Source: Streptomyces tendae (GTDB lineage Bacteria > Actinomycetota > Actinomycetes > Streptomycetales > Streptomycetaceae). Taken from it: a DNA stretch of 64,000 nt. Under the pieces are notes generated by a model. That model made no database searches and was not told the origin of the DNA. It was given only the letters and a program-made list of their open reading frames with translations. A program made the position numbers and the translations under genes. The stretch lies in assembly GCF_014650435.1 (NCBI RefSeq), contig NZ_BMUY01000001.1, forward strand, positions 806,001 through 870,000, in the 5' to 3' direction. Within the stretch, counting starts at the first letter, position 1. Each line of letters opens with the position of its first letter. Below are positions 16,944 through 26,393 of this stretch, piece after piece.

Positions 16944-17924
16944 GTGAGGATCTTCGGCAAGGCACGGCACCGGCCCTCCGCCTCCTGGCGGCAGGCCACC
17001 GACCGCGCGTTCACGCTGATCGGCGACGGTCGCTACGAGGACGCGGGTGCGCTGCTGACCCGGGCGGCCGACCTGGAGCCCTGGCTGTCGGAGTCCTGGT
17101 TCAACCTGGCCCTGCTGCACAAGTTCCGGCACGACTGGGAGCAGGCCAGGGCGGCCGGCCTGCGGGCCGTCGCACTGCTCGACCGGGACACCGGAGCCCC
17201 CGACTGGTGGAACGTCGGCATCGCCGCCACCGCCCTCCAGGACTGGCCGCTGGCCCGCCGGGCCTGGCAGGCCTACGGGCTGCGCACCCCCGGGGACGCC
17301 ACGGACGCCGGTGAGCCGCTCGGCATGGACCTCGGCAGCGCGGCCGTACGGCTCTCCCCGGAGGGCGAGGCCGAGGTGGTGTGGGGGCGGCGGCTCGACC
17401 CCGCCCGCGTCGAGGTGCTGTCCATCCCGCTGCCGTCGTCCGGGCGGCGCTGGGGCGAGGTCGTCCTGCACGACGGGGTGCCGCACGGAGAGCGGACGAC
17501 CAGTGCCGGGCACTCCTACCCCGTCTTCGACGAGATCGAGCTGTGGGCGCCGTCGCCCGTGCCCACCTGGGTGGTCCTCCTGGAAGCCGCCACCGAGGCC
17601 GACCGGGACGCCCTCGAGCAGCTGGCCGCCGACGCCGGGTTCGCCGCCGAGGACTGGTCGTCCTCCGTGCGGCTGCTGTGCCGGATGTGCTCGGAGTCCC
17701 GGATGCCGTCCGACGAGGGCGAGGGCGAGCACCTCGACCCGCACGACCACAGCGAACCCGGACACCCCGGGCCCCTGGGACACCGCACCGACGGGCAGCT
17801 GTGGGTGCCGGAGCGGGAGTGCGGGGTGGCTGCGCCGGCTGGGCTGGTGAAGGGGTTGCTGGACGGGTGGGTGGCGGACAGTCCTGATTCCCGGGACTGG
17901 CGGGACCTGGAAGAGGTCTGCTGA
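16944..17924 (+). CDS. TPR-containing protein of unknown function
   Basis: This 326-residue protein begins with two or three TPR-like helices (about 10-120, for example ADLEPWLSESWFNLALLHKFRHDW). A C-terminal region (about 130-320) has several Trp and Cys residues, including LLCRMCSESRMP and a His/Asp-rich linker. The GTG start 16944 follows CAGGCGGG. Actinobacterial homologues sit next to def, as here, 87 bases before the deformylase start. No catalytic motif is seen and the role is unknown; a cytoplasmic scaffold is the simplest reading. Confidence 0.75.
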   Translation: MRIFGKARHRPSASWRQATDRAFTLIGDGRYEDAGALLTRAADLEPWLSESWFNLALLHKFRHDWEQARAAGLRAVALLDRDTGAPDWWNVGIAATALQDWPLARRAWQAYGLRTPGDATDAGEPLGMDLGSAAVRLSPEGEAEVVWGRRLDPARVEVLSIPLPSSGRRWGEVVLHDGVPHGERTTSAGHSYPVFDEIELWAPSPVPTWVVLLEAATEADRDALEQLAADAGFAAEDWSSSVRLLCRMCSESRMPSDEGEGEHLDPHDHSEPGHPGPLGHRTDGQLWVPERECGVAAPAGLVKGLLDGWVADSPDSRDWRDLEEVC

Positions 17925-18011
17925 GCGGCCCCGTAGTCTTTGTCAGGACGCTCCAGCAGCAGTCGCCATCAAGCATCACCCTTGGTTGTACGAGGAAGGC
18001 ATACGTCGGTC

Positions 18012-18662
18012 ATGGCCCAGCAGGACACCGATCAGCAGCACCCGGGCGTGCTCCCCGTGGACGACGAGGGCTTCGTCGTCGACACCCAGGACTGCGAGGA
18101 GCGCGAGGCCGACTGGCGTGGGCGCGGCACCTCGCGCCCGATCACGGTGGTCGGAAACCCGGTGCTGCACAAGGAGTGCGAGGACGTCACCGACTTCGGC
18201 GAGGAGTTCCAGCAGCTGGTGGCCGACATGTTCGCCAGCCAGCGCACCGCCGAGGGCGTGGGCCTGGCCGCCAACCAGATCGGCGTCTCCAAGAAGGTCT
18301 TCGTCTACGACTGCCCCGACGACGAGGGCGTCCGCCACGTCGGCGTGGTGTGCAACCCCAAGCTGGTCGAGCTGCCGGCCGACCGCCGCCGCCTGGACGA
18401 CAGCAACGAGGGCTGCCTGTCCGTGCCGACCGCCTACGCGCCGCTCGCCCGCCCCGACTACGCCGAGGTGACCGGGCAGGACGAGAAGGGCAATCCGGTC
18501 AAGGTGCGCGGCACCGGGTACTTCGCGCGGTGTTTGCAGCACGAGACGGACCACCTGTACGGGTACCTGTACATCGACCGGCTCTCCAAGCGCGAACGCA
18601 AGGACGCGCTGCGGCAGATGGCCGAGAACGAGCCGCGCTACCCCGTGGTCGCGAACGACTGA
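18012..18662 (+). CDS. def: peptide deformylase
   Basis: The 216-residue enzyme removes the formyl group from nascent N-terminal formyl-methionine. All three motifs are intact: [10 protein letters not shown] (motif I), EGCLSVPT (motif II, metal Cys) and [10 protein letters not shown] (motif III, HExxH-type pair of His ligands plus catalytic Glu). An acidic N-terminal extension of about 45 residues precedes the core. Start ATG 18012 follows GAGGAAGG; the frame extends upstream but without conserved sequence. A strong terminator follows. Confidence 0.95.
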   Translation: MAQQDTDQQHPGVLPVDDEGFVVDTQDCEEREADWRGRGTSRPITVVGNPVLHKECEDVTDFGEEFQQLVADMFASQRTAEGVGLAANQIGVSKKVFVYDCPDDEGVRHVGVVCNPKLVELPADRRRLDDSNEGCLSVPTAYAPLARPDYAEVTGQDEKGNPVKVRGTGYFARCLQHETDHLYGYLYIDRLSKRERKDALRQMAENEPRYPVVAND

Positions 18663-18693
18663 CACCGCCTCACCCGTCACACATCTCCCTTGC

Positions 18694-18734
18694 GCACGGC
18701 GCCCGTTCGGGTCTTCCCCGAGCGGGCGCCGTGC
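18694..18734 (+). terminator. hairpin terminator after def
   Basis: An 18-bp stem (18694-18711 with 18717-18734, one G-T wobble) encloses TCTTC. It lies 31 bases past the def stop. The remaining 197 bases up to eizA are of noticeably lower GC, hold no convincing ORF, and probably carry the eizA promoter. Confidence 0.8.
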
Positions 18735-18931
18735 GTCTGTGCGCGTCGGTGTTCATCCATGGAAAGCCGTCACACAACAGGAGAATTCCGGCATCGAGGG
18801 GTAGTGAATGGAGCAAATCCGTTCCCAGAACGGTCAGTTGTGGTGCTGAATGGGAAGTGCGGGGATACGCAACGGCGCACGCCCCGCTCAGCGAGAGGAG
18901 TGCGCCACCGGCGGCTGAGAGGGGTTTGTTC

Positions 18932-20017
18932 GTGCATGCTTTCTCACACGGCACCACAGCGACACCGACCGCGATCGCAGTACCGCCATCGCTCCGTCTC
19001 CCGGTGATCGAGGCGGCATTTCCCCGGCAACTGCACCCGTATTGGCCCAGGCTCCAGGAGACCACCCGCACCTGGCTGCTCGAAAAGCGGCTCATGCCGG
19101 CGGACAAGGTCGAGGAATATGCCGACGGCCTGTGCTACACGGACCTCATGGCGGGCTACTACCTGGGCGCCCCCGACGAGGTCATGCAGGCGATAGCGGA
19201 CTACAGCGCGTGGTTCTTCGTCTGGGACGACCGGCACGACCGCGACATCGTCCACGACCGTCCCGGCGCCTGGCGGCGACTGCGTGGCCGACTGCACACG
19301 GCACTCGACTCACCCGGGGACCACCTGCACCACGAGGACGCGCTGGTGGCCGGGTTCGCCGACAGTGTGCGGCGGCTCTACGCCTTCCTGCCGGGCAACT
19401 GGAACGCCCGGTTCGCCCGGCACTTCCATGCGGTGATCGAGGCGTACGACCGGGAATTCCACAACCGCACGCGCGGAATCGTGCCCGGCGTGGAGGAGTA
19501 CCTCCAGTTGCGCCGGCTCACCTTCGCGCACTGGATCTGGACCGATCTGCTGGAGCCGGCTTCGGGCTGCGAACTCCCCGACGCCGTACGGAAACACCCG
19601 GCATATCGCCGGGCGGCGTTGCTCAGTCAGGAATTCGCCGCCTGGTACAACGACCTCTGCTCGCTGCCCAAGGAAATAGCGGGCGACGAGGTCCACAATC
19701 TCGGAATCAGTCTCATCACCCACCATTCACTCACACTGGAAGAAGCCATCGGAGAAGTCAGGCGACGCGTCGAGGAGTGCATCACCGAATTCCTCGCCGT
19801 GGAGCAGGACGCCTTACGGTTCGCCGACGAACTCGCCGACGGGACCGTACGCGGAAAGGAACTGAGCGGCGCCGTACGGGCGAACGTCGGCAATATGCGG
19901 AACTGGTTCAGTTCCGTCTACTGGTTCCACCACGAGTCCGGCCGGTACATGGTCGACAGCTGGGACGACCGGTCCACGCCCCCGTACGTCAACAACGAAG
20001 CGGCAGGTGAGAAATGA
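18932..20017 (+). CDS. eizA: epi-isozizaene synthase (sesquiterpene cyclase)
   Basis: This 361-residue class I terpene synthase matches the length and motif positions of S. coelicolor EIZS. The Mg2+-binding DDRHD lies at 99-103, and the NSE triad Asn240, Ser244, Glu248 in NDLCSLPKE. It cyclises farnesyl diphosphate to epi-isozizaene in the cytoplasm, the first step to albaflavenone. Start GTG 18932. The downstream P450 gene overlaps it by ATGA, so the pair is translationally coupled. The upstream 200 bases are A/T-richer than the surroundings. The assignment rests on motif numbering identical to the known enzyme and on the P450 partner. Confidence 0.96.
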   Translation: MHAFSHGTTATPTAIAVPPSLRLPVIEAAFPRQLHPYWPRLQETTRTWLLEKRLMPADKVEEYADGLCYTDLMAGYYLGAPDEVMQAIADYSAWFFVWDDRHDRDIVHDRPGAWRRLRGRLHTALDSPGDHLHHEDALVAGFADSVRRLYAFLPGNWNARFARHFHAVIEAYDREFHNRTRGIVPGVEEYLQLRRLTFAHWIWTDLLEPASGCELPDAVRKHPAYRRAALLSQEFAAWYNDLCSLPKEIAGDEVHNLGISLITHHSLTLEEAIGEVRRRVEECITEFLAVEQDALRFADELADGTVRGKELSGAVRANVGNMRNWFSSVYWFHHESGRYMVDSWDDRSTPPYVNNEAAGEK

Positions 20018-21390
20018 CCGTCGAGTCCGTCAACCCCGAGACCCGGGCGCAGCCGGCTCCGGAGCTGCGCGAACCGCCCGTCGCGGGCGGCGGCGTACCG
20101 CTGCTCGGCCACGGCTGGCGGCTGGCCCGCGACCCGCTGGCCTTCATGTCGCAGCTGCGCGACCACGGCGACATCGTGCGCATCAAGCTCGGCCCCAAGA
20201 CCGTCTACGCGGTCACGAACCCGGAGCTGACCGGCGCCCTCGCCCTGAACCCCGACTACCACATAGCCGGTCCGCTGTGGGAGTCGCTGGAGGGCCTGCT
20301 CGGCAAGGAGGGCGTGGCGACCGCCAACGGACCGCTCCACCGCCGCCAGCGGCGCACCATCCAGCCGGCGTTCCGGCTCGACGCCATCCCCGCCTACGGG
20401 CCGATCATGGAGGAGGAGGCGCACGCGCTCACCGAGCGCTGGCAGCCGGGCGAGATCGTCGACGCCACCTCCGAGTCCTTCCGGGTCGCCGTGCGCGTCG
20501 CGGCCCGCTGTCTGCTGCGCGGGCAGTACATGGACGAGCGGGCCGAGCGGCTGTGCGTCGCGCTCGCCACCGTCTTCCGGGGCATGTACCGCCGGATGGT
20601 GGTCCCGCTCGGACCGCTGTACCGGCTGCCGCTCCCGGCCAACCGCCGATTCAACGACGCGTTGGCCGATCTGCATCTGCTGGTCGACGAGATCATCGCC
20701 GAGCGCCGCGCATCCGGTCAAAAGCCGGACGATTTGCTCACGGCATTGCTGGAGGCGAAGGACGACAATGGCGACCCGATCGGGGAACAGGAGATCCACG
20801 ACCAGGTGGTCGCGATACTCACCCCCGGCAGTGAAACCATCGCGTCCACGATCATGTGGTTGCTCCAGGCACTTGCCGACCATCCGGAACATGCCGACCG
20901 CATACGCGACGAAGTCGAAGCGGTCACCGGCGGACGTCCCGTGGCATTCGAGGACGTCCGGAAGCTCAGGCACACCGGCAATGTCATCGTGGAGGCGATG
21001 CGTTTGCGTCCCGCCGTATGGGTATTGACCCGGCGCGCGGTGGCCGAGAGTGAACTCGGTGGCTATCGCATTCCGGCCGGTGCGGACATCATCTACAGTC
21101 CGTACGCAATCCAGCGCGATCCGAAGTCGTACGACGACAACCTGGAGTTCGATCCCGACCGGTGGCTTCCGGAACGCGCGGCGAATGTGCCGAAATACGC
21201 CATGAAGCCGTTCAGTGCGGGCAAGCGGAAGTGCCCCAGCGACCACTTCTCGATGGCGCAGCTCACCCTGATCACGGCCGCGCTGGCCACGAAGTACCGC
21301 TTCGAGCAGGTGGCGGGCTCGAACGACGCGGTCCGGGTCGGCATCACACTGCGCCCGCACGATCTGCTGGTCAGGCCGGTGGCTCGGTGA
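20014..21390 (+). CDS. cyp170A1: cytochrome P450 CYP170A1-like, albaflavenone synthase
   Basis: The 458-residue P450 has its haem-ligand Cys407 in FSAGKRKCP, an I-helix [11 protein letters not shown] and an ExxR helix (EAMR). CYP170A1 oxidises epi-isozizaene by two steps through albaflavenols to albaflavenone. It also has a moonlighting terpene synthase site in the alpha-helical domain. The Asp-rich motif of that second site, DDNGD, is present here at residues 250-254, so farnesene synthase activity may be retained. The gene overlaps eizA by ATGA and converges with nrdS, 12 bases from its end. Confidence 0.95.
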   Translation: MTVESVNPETRAQPAPELREPPVAGGGVPLLGHGWRLARDPLAFMSQLRDHGDIVRIKLGPKTVYAVTNPELTGALALNPDYHIAGPLWESLEGLLGKEGVATANGPLHRRQRRTIQPAFRLDAIPAYGPIMEEEAHALTERWQPGEIVDATSESFRVAVRVAARCLLRGQYMDERAERLCVALATVFRGMYRRMVVPLGPLYRLPLPANRRFNDALADLHLLVDEIIAERRASGQKPDDLLTALLEAKDDNGDPIGEQEIHDQVVAILTPGSETIASTIMWLLQALADHPEHADRIRDEVEAVTGGRPVAFEDVRKLRHTGNVIVEAMRLRPAVWVLTRRAVAESELGGYRIPAGADIIYSPYAIQRDPKSYDDNLEFDPDRWLPERAANVPKYAMKPFSAGKRKCPSDHFSMAQLTLITAALATKYRFEQVAGSNDAVRVGITLRPHDLLVRPVAR

Positions 21391-21402
21391 CGAACTGACG
21401 GC

Positions 21403-22371
21403 TCAGGCGGCGGCCTCCGGGCCCCGGAAGGTGCGCCGGTAGGCGTGCGGGGTGGTCCCCAGGGCCCTGGTGAACTGGTGCCTCAGGGCCGCCGCCGTGC
21501 CGAAACCGGCGCGCCAGGCGATCGTGTCCATCGTCTCGTCCGTCGCTTCCAGCAGCCGCTGGGCCAGCAGCACGCGCTGGCGCAGGACCCAGCGGTACGG
21601 GGTCGTCCCCGTCTCCTGCTGGAAGCGGCGGGCGAAGGTGCGCGGGGACATGTGCGCCCGGACCGCGAGCTGTTCGACGGTGACCTCCTCGTCGAGGTGC
21701 TGTTCCATCCAGGCCAGCACCTCGCCGACGGTGTCGCACGAGGAGCGCGGCAGCGGCCGTTCGATGTACTGCGCCTGCCCGCCGTCCCGGTGCGGCGGCA
21801 CCACCATGCGCCGGGCGATCCGGTTGGCGACCTCCGGCCCCTGCTCCTTGCGCACGATGTGCAGGCAGGCGTCGATGCCGGCGGCGGTCCCGGCCGAGGT
21901 GATCACCGGGTCCTCGTCGACGTAGAGCACGTCGGGCTCGACCTGGGCCCGCGGGTGCTGGCGGGCCAGCTCGGCCGCGTGGTGCCAGTGCACCGCGCAC
22001 CGCCGCCCGTCCAGCAGGCCGGCGGCGCCCAGCACGAAGACGCCGGAGCACACGCTCAGCACGCGGGTGCCCCGGTCCGTCGCCCTGCGCAGGGCCTCCA
22101 GCAGCTCGGGCGGGTACTCCCGGCGGACGAAGTCGGAGCCGGCCGGCACCGCGATGAGGTCGGCCTCCTCCAGCCGCTCCAGGCCGTACGGCGTGGAGAC
22201 GGTCAGTCCCCCGACGTGGGTGCTCAGCTCGGGCCCCTCCGCGGAGACCACCGCGAAGTCGTACCCCGGCAGGCCCTCGTCGCTCCGGTCGATGCCGAAG
22301 ACCTCGCAGATCACGCCGAGTTCGAAGGGATGCGCACCGTCCAGCAGGACGGCGGCCACGTTCTGCAACAT
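21403..22371 (-). CDS. nrdS: AraC-family regulator with DJ-1/PfpI domain (NrdS)
   Basis: The 322-residue protein has an N-terminal DJ-1/PfpI-like domain (about 1-185, with the nucleophile-elbow-like VLSVCSGVFVLGAAGLL) and a C-terminal double AraC HTH (about 225-315, with VRAHMSPRTFARRFQQETG and TAAALRHQFTRALG). This GlxA/FtrA-like layout usually gives regulation by small metabolites. It lies downstream of nrdB in the same direction, 265 bases away. The S. coelicolor class Ia ribonucleotide reductase operon is nrdABS with an AraC-like nrdS, so this is that gene. Its target genes are not evident. Confidence 0.88.
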   Translation of the reverse strand: MLQNVAAVLLDGAHPFELGVICEVFGIDRSDEGLPGYDFAVVSAEGPELSTHVGGLTVSTPYGLERLEEADLIAVPAGSDFVRREYPPELLEALRRATDRGTRVLSVCSGVFVLGAAGLLDGRRCAVHWHHAAELARQHPRAQVEPDVLYVDEDPVITSAGTAAGIDACLHIVRKEQGPEVANRIARRMVVPPHRDGGQAQYIERPLPRSSCDTVGEVLAWMEQHLDEEVTVEQLAVRAHMSPRTFARRFQQETGTTPYRWVLRQRVLLAQRLLEATDETMDTIAWRAGFGTAAALRHQFTRALGTTPHAYRRTFRGPEAAA

Positions 22372-22463
22372 GCCGCCAGTGTGCCTCGTCGGTGGCAGGA
22401 AATCGAGGTCTTACGGCAGTCCTGCCACTGACCGTAAGGAGTCTCCGGCGCGACAGTGGTGTC

Positions 22464-22724
22464 ATGACCGGAAACCAGATAGAAGGCCTTGTCGGAATGC
22501 TCGTGACCTTCGGACTCCTCGTCCTCATGGTCCTCCCCTCCGTGATCGGCATCGTGCGCGACAGGCGCATCGACCGCCAGATCAGGGAGGCCCAGGAGGG
22601 GAGGAGCCAGGAGGAAAGGAGTCGGAGGAAGGAGACTCAGAAGTCCTCGTCCAGGTCGACGGTGCCCTCCACCGCCACCTGGTACGCCGAGGGACGCCGC
22701 TCGAAGAAGTTGGTCAACTCCTGA
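22464..22724 (+). CDS. possible small membrane protein, antisense to the nrdB-nrdS gap
   Basis: This 86-residue ORF on the plus strand lies in the nrdB-nrdS interval and its last 88 bases overlap the end of nrdB on the opposite strand. Residues 8-30 (GLVGMLVTFGLLVLMVLPSVIGI) look like one transmembrane helix, followed by a highly charged Arg/Glu/Lys segment. The tail is simply the complement of nrdB. A clear Shine-Dalgarno is absent (GGAG lies 21 bases upstream). Streptomyces genomes often carry single-helix proteins of this style, but the overlap makes it doubtful. Confidence 0.4.
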   Translation: MTGNQIEGLVGMLVTFGLLVLMVLPSVIGIVRDRRIDRQIREAQEGRSQEERSRRKETQKSSSRSTVPSTATWYAEGRRSKKLVNS

Positions 22725-23668
22725 ACGCCCTGCAGCTCCATGAAGGAGAAGGGGTTCTCGGAGCCGTACACCGGGGCGAAGCCGAGCCGCGTCAGACGCT
22801 GGTCGGCCACGCACTCCAGGTACTGCCGCATCGAGTCGGTGTTCATCCCCGGGAGGCCGTCACCGCACAGGTCGCGCGCGAACTGCAGCTCGGCCTCGAC
22901 GGCCTCCCTCAGCATGTCGGTGACCTCCTGTCGGAGCGCGTCGTCGAACAGCTCCGGCTCCTCCTTGCGCACGGTGTCGACGACGTCGAAGGCGAAGGAC
23001 ATGTGCATCGTCTCGTCCCGGAACACCCAGTTGGTGCCGGTGGCCAGGCCGTGCAGCAGACCCCGGCTGCGGAACCAGTAGACGTAGGCGAAGGCGCCGT
23101 AGAAGAACAGGCCCTCGATGCACGCCGCGAAGCAGATCAGGTTGAGCAGGAAGCGACGCCGGTCGGCCTGCGTCTCCAGCCGGTCGATCGACTCCACCGA
23201 GTCCATCCACTTGAAGCAGAACCCGGCCTTCTCCCGGATGGACGGGATGTTCTCCACGGCCGCGAAGGCGGCGGCGCGGTCGTCCGGGTCGGGCAGGTAG
23301 GTGTCGAGGAGCGTCAGGTAGAACTGGACGTGGACGGCCTCCTCGAAGAGCTGGCGGGACAGGTACAGCCGCGCCTCGGGGGAGTTGATGTGCTTGTAGA
23401 GGGTCAGCACCAGGTTGTTCGCGACGATCGAGTCACCGGTGGCGAAGAAGGCCACGAGGCGCCCGATCAGGTGCTGCTCCTCGGGGCTGAGCTTCGCCAG
23501 ATCGGCGACGTCCGAGTGGAGGTCGACCTCCTCGACGTGCCAGGTGTTCTTGATGGCGTCCCGGTAGCGCTCGTAGAAGTCCGGGTAGCGCATGGGCCGC
23601 AGCGTCAGCTCGAAGCCCGGGTCGAGCAGGTTCTTGGTGGTGGGGTTCGCGGGGGTCTCGGTGGTCAT
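22637..23668 (-). CDS. nrdB: ribonucleotide reductase class Ia, beta subunit
   Basis: This 343-residue protein is the diiron-tyrosyl radical subunit. Ligand motifs are visible: LFEEAVHVQFYLTLLD with the Glu/His pair in helix C, and ETMHMSFAFDVV with the later Glu/His pair. It partners NrdA to reduce ribonucleoside diphosphates under oxic conditions. The start ATG 23668 shares its A with the nrdA stop (TAATG), indicating coupled translation. It is the second gene of the nrdA-nrdB-nrdS operon under B12-riboswitch control. Confidence 0.95.
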   Translation of the reverse strand: MTTETPANPTTKNLLDPGFELTLRPMRYPDFYERYRDAIKNTWHVEEVDLHSDVADLAKLSPEEQHLIGRLVAFFATGDSIVANNLVLTLYKHINSPEARLYLSRQLFEEAVHVQFYLTLLDTYLPDPDDRAAAFAAVENIPSIREKAGFCFKWMDSVESIDRLETQADRRRFLLNLICFAACIEGLFFYGAFAYVYWFRSRGLLHGLATGTNWVFRDETMHMSFAFDVVDTVRKEEPELFDDALRQEVTDMLREAVEAELQFARDLCGDGLPGMNTDSMRQYLECVADQRLTRLGFAPVYGSENPFSFMELQGVQELTNFFERRPSAYQVAVEGTVDLDEDF

Positions 23669-26043
23669 TACTGGCATGCCTCGCAGGACTCGGGGTTTTC
23701 CAGGGAGCAGGCGACCGCTTCGGGGTCCGGGCCGGCCTGCACGGGGACGGTGGTGGCTCGGGCCGCGGCGCGGGCGATCCGGGTCGCCGGGCGTGAGCGC
23801 AGGTAGTACGTGGTCTTCAGGCCCTGCTTCCAGGCGTACGCGTACATCGAGGAGAGCTTCCCGATGGTCGGCGTCTCCAGGAACAGGTTCAGCGACTGGG
23901 CCTGGTCGAGGTACGGGGTGCGGGCGGCGGCCATGTCGATCAGGCCGCGCTGCGGGATCTCCCAAGCGGTGCGGTACAGCGCGCGCACGTCCTCGGGGAT
24001 CCAGGTGAAGCCCTGCACAGAGCCGTTGGCCTCGCGCAGCGCCTCACGGGTGCGGGCGTCCCACACGCCGAGCCGCTTGAGGTCGTCCACCAGGTAGGAG
24101 TTGACCTGGAGGAACTCACCCGACAGCGTCTCGCGCTTGAACAGGTTGGACACCTGCGGCTCGATGCACTCGTAGACACCGGCGATGGAGGCGATGGTCG
24201 CGGTCGGCGCGATGGCCAGGAGCAGGGAGTTGCGCAGCCCGGTGATGGCCATGCGCTCGCGCAGCGCGGCCCAGCGCTCCGGCCAGACGGGCTCGACGCC
24301 GTAGTGGTCCGGGTGCAGCACGCCCTTGGCCGTACGGGTCTTCTCCCAGGCCGGCAGCGGGCCGCCCCGCTCGGCGAGGTCGGCGGAGGTCTCGTACGCG
24401 GCGAGCATGATCCGCTCGGCGATACGGGTGGACAGGGCCTTCGCCTCGGGGGAGTCGAAGGGCAGCCGGAGCTGGAAGAAGACGTCCTGGAGGCCCATCG
24501 CGCCGAGGCCCACCGGACGCCAGCGGGCGTTGGAGCGGCCCGCCTGCTCGGTCGGGTAGAAGTTGATGTCGACGACCCGGTCCAGGAAGGTGACCGCGGT
24601 GCGGACGGTGGCGTCCAGGCGCTCCCAGTCCATGTCGCCCGTCGCGGGGTCGGCGAAGGCGCCCAGGTTGACCGAGCCCAGGTTGCAGACCGCGGTCTCC
24701 CCGTCGTCGGTGACCTCCAGGATCTCCGTGCAGAGGTTGGAGGAGTGGACGACGTGACCGGGGGTCGCGGTCTGGTTGGCCGTGCGGTTGGCGGTGTCCT
24801 TGAAGGTCATCCAGCCGTTGCCGGTCTGCGCGAGGGTGCGCATCATCCGGCCGTACAGCTCGCGGGCGGGCAGCGTCCTGCGGGCGAGCCCCGCCTCCTC
24901 CGCCCTGCGGTAGGCCGCGTCGAACTCCTCGCCCCACAGGTCGGTCAGCTCCGGCACGTCTGCCGGGGAGAACAGCGACCAGGTGCCGTCGGCGTCCACG
25001 CGGCGCATGAACTCGTCCGGGATCCAGTGCGCGAGGTTCAGGTTGTGCGTACGGCGGGCGTCCTCGCCGGTGTTGTCCCGCAGCTCCAGGAACTCCTCGA
25101 CGTCCGCGTGCCAGGTCTCCAGGTAGACGGCGGCCGCGCCCTTGCGCCGACCGCCCTGGTTCACGGCGGCGACCGAGGCGTCCAGCGTCTTGAGGAACGG
25201 GACGATGCCGTTGGAGTGCCCGTTGGTGCCGCGGATCAGCGAACCCCGGGCGCGGACGCGGGAGTAGGCGATGCCGATGCCGCCGGCGTGCTTGGACAGG
25301 CGGGCCACCTGGTGGAGGCGGTCGTAGAGGGAGTCCAGCTCGTCCTTGGGGGAGTCCAGGAGGTAGCAGGACGACATCTGGGCGTGCCGGGTGCCGGAGT
25401 TGAAGAGGGTGGGGGAGGAGGGCAGGTAGTCCAGGCGGCTCATCAGGCCGTACAGGGCGGCGACCTCGTCCACCGCGCGGACCGTGTCGTCCTCGGCGAG
25501 TCCGGCGGCGACCCGCAGCAGGAAGTGCTGGGGAGTCTCGACGGCCTTGCGGGTGATGGGATGCCGGAGCAGGTAGCGGCTGTAGAGCGTACGCAGGCCG
25601 AAGTAGCCGAAGCGGTCGTCGGCGTCCCGGTCGATCAGCGCGTCCAGGCGGTCCGCGTGCAGCCGTGCGAAGGCCGCGGTGCGGTCGGCGATCAGGCCCT
25701 CGCGGTGGCCGGTGGCGACGGAGTCGGTGAAGGTGACGACGCCCTGGGAGGCGGCCTCGGCGCGGATGCCGATGGTCAGCAGGCGGGCGGCCAGCCGGGA
25801 GTAGACCGGGTCCTCGGAGATCAGGCCGGCGGCCGCCTCGGTGGCCAGCTCCCGCAGCTCGGCCTCGTCGGCGTGGGCGGACCGGCCGCGCAGCGCGGCG
25901 GCGGCCACTCGGCCGGGGTCGGCGCCGGGGAGGTCGGCGGTCAGCCCGGTCAGGGTCCGCAGCAGGGCGGCACCGGGTCCGTCGGGTTCCCCGGTCGCCG
26001 TCACCGGGGTCGCTGAAGCCGGATCGGCTGGCGCGATGGTCAC
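23668..26043 (-). CDS. nrdA: ribonucleotide reductase class Ia, alpha subunit
   Basis: The 791-residue catalytic subunit has the usual glycyl-radical-like barrel segments: SSNLCTEILEV and CNLGSVNLGAF, with active-site cysteines, and NLFLETPTIGKLSSMYAYAWKQGLKTTYYLR near the end. It ends SCEACQ, the C-terminal redox Cys pair reduced by thioredoxin. No typical N-terminal ATP-cone motif is visible. The start GTG 26043 is preceded by GGGAGTGC; the frame continues upstream into riboswitch sequence, so longer forms are unlikely. nrdB overlaps by one base. The class II (B12-dependent) enzyme would be elsewhere; this operon is the B12-repressed alternative. Confidence 0.95.
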   Translation of the reverse strand: MTIAPADPASATPVTATGEPDGPGAALLRTLTGLTADLPGADPGRVAAAALRGRSAHADEAELRELATEAAAGLISEDPVYSRLAARLLTIGIRAEAASQGVVTFTDSVATGHREGLIADRTAAFARLHADRLDALIDRDADDRFGYFGLRTLYSRYLLRHPITRKAVETPQHFLLRVAAGLAEDDTVRAVDEVAALYGLMSRLDYLPSSPTLFNSGTRHAQMSSCYLLDSPKDELDSLYDRLHQVARLSKHAGGIGIAYSRVRARGSLIRGTNGHSNGIVPFLKTLDASVAAVNQGGRRKGAAAVYLETWHADVEEFLELRDNTGEDARRTHNLNLAHWIPDEFMRRVDADGTWSLFSPADVPELTDLWGEEFDAAYRRAEEAGLARRTLPARELYGRMMRTLAQTGNGWMTFKDTANRTANQTATPGHVVHSSNLCTEILEVTDDGETAVCNLGSVNLGAFADPATGDMDWERLDATVRTAVTFLDRVVDINFYPTEQAGRSNARWRPVGLGAMGLQDVFFQLRLPFDSPEAKALSTRIAERIMLAAYETSADLAERGGPLPAWEKTRTAKGVLHPDHYGVEPVWPERWAALRERMAITGLRNSLLLAIAPTATIASIAGVYECIEPQVSNLFKRETLSGEFLQVNSYLVDDLKRLGVWDARTREALREANGSVQGFTWIPEDVRALYRTAWEIPQRGLIDMAAARTPYLDQAQSLNLFLETPTIGKLSSMYAYAWKQGLKTTYYLRSRPATRIARAAARATTVPVQAGPDPEAVACSLENPESCEACQ

Positions 26044-26183
26044 GTGGAGCACTCCCTCGCTCGGCACGGGGCCCGGCGGAGGGAGGGCAGGGGGCAGCTC
26101 ACGAGCGCACGCGGCGTCGCGTCCACCGGCCCACTCCACGAGGCCCGGACGTCATGGCACCCGGGCCAGGGCGGCCGGGCGCA

Positions 26184-26302
26184 CTGTCGGCAGGTCCTCG
26201 GACTGGACAGGCGTGCGCGCACGTGCGAAGACGTACGGATGCACGCAAGTACACCGTTGCGGGACAGTTCCGGATTCGCACCGGATTCCCCTGCGGCGAC
26301 AG
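26184..26302 (-). promoter_or_regulatory. cobalamin (B12) riboswitch of nrdABS
   Basis: On the minus strand, P1 arms CTGTCG (26297-26302) and CGACAG (26184-26189) pair. Between them are conserved cobalamin-aptamer elements: GGGAATCCGGTGCGAATCC, ACTGTCCCGCAACGGTG, and the 3' box GTCCGAGGACCTGCC. The aptamer lies 141 bases upstream of the nrdA start. A GGCCCGG/CCGGGCC hairpin (26142-26167) just after it may be part of the expression platform. In S. coelicolor this riboswitch lowers nrdABS transcription when B12 is ample, so that the class II enzyme takes over. The rest of the interval 26044-26393 holds no gene. Confidence 0.96.
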
Positions 26303-26393
26303 CGAGCACGAGCATACATCTTGTGCCGGGCGACGCGAGCACCCCCAGATGTTGTGTCTCAGCGGGGTGTTGTGGCGGGGTGCCGCGCCCGTG

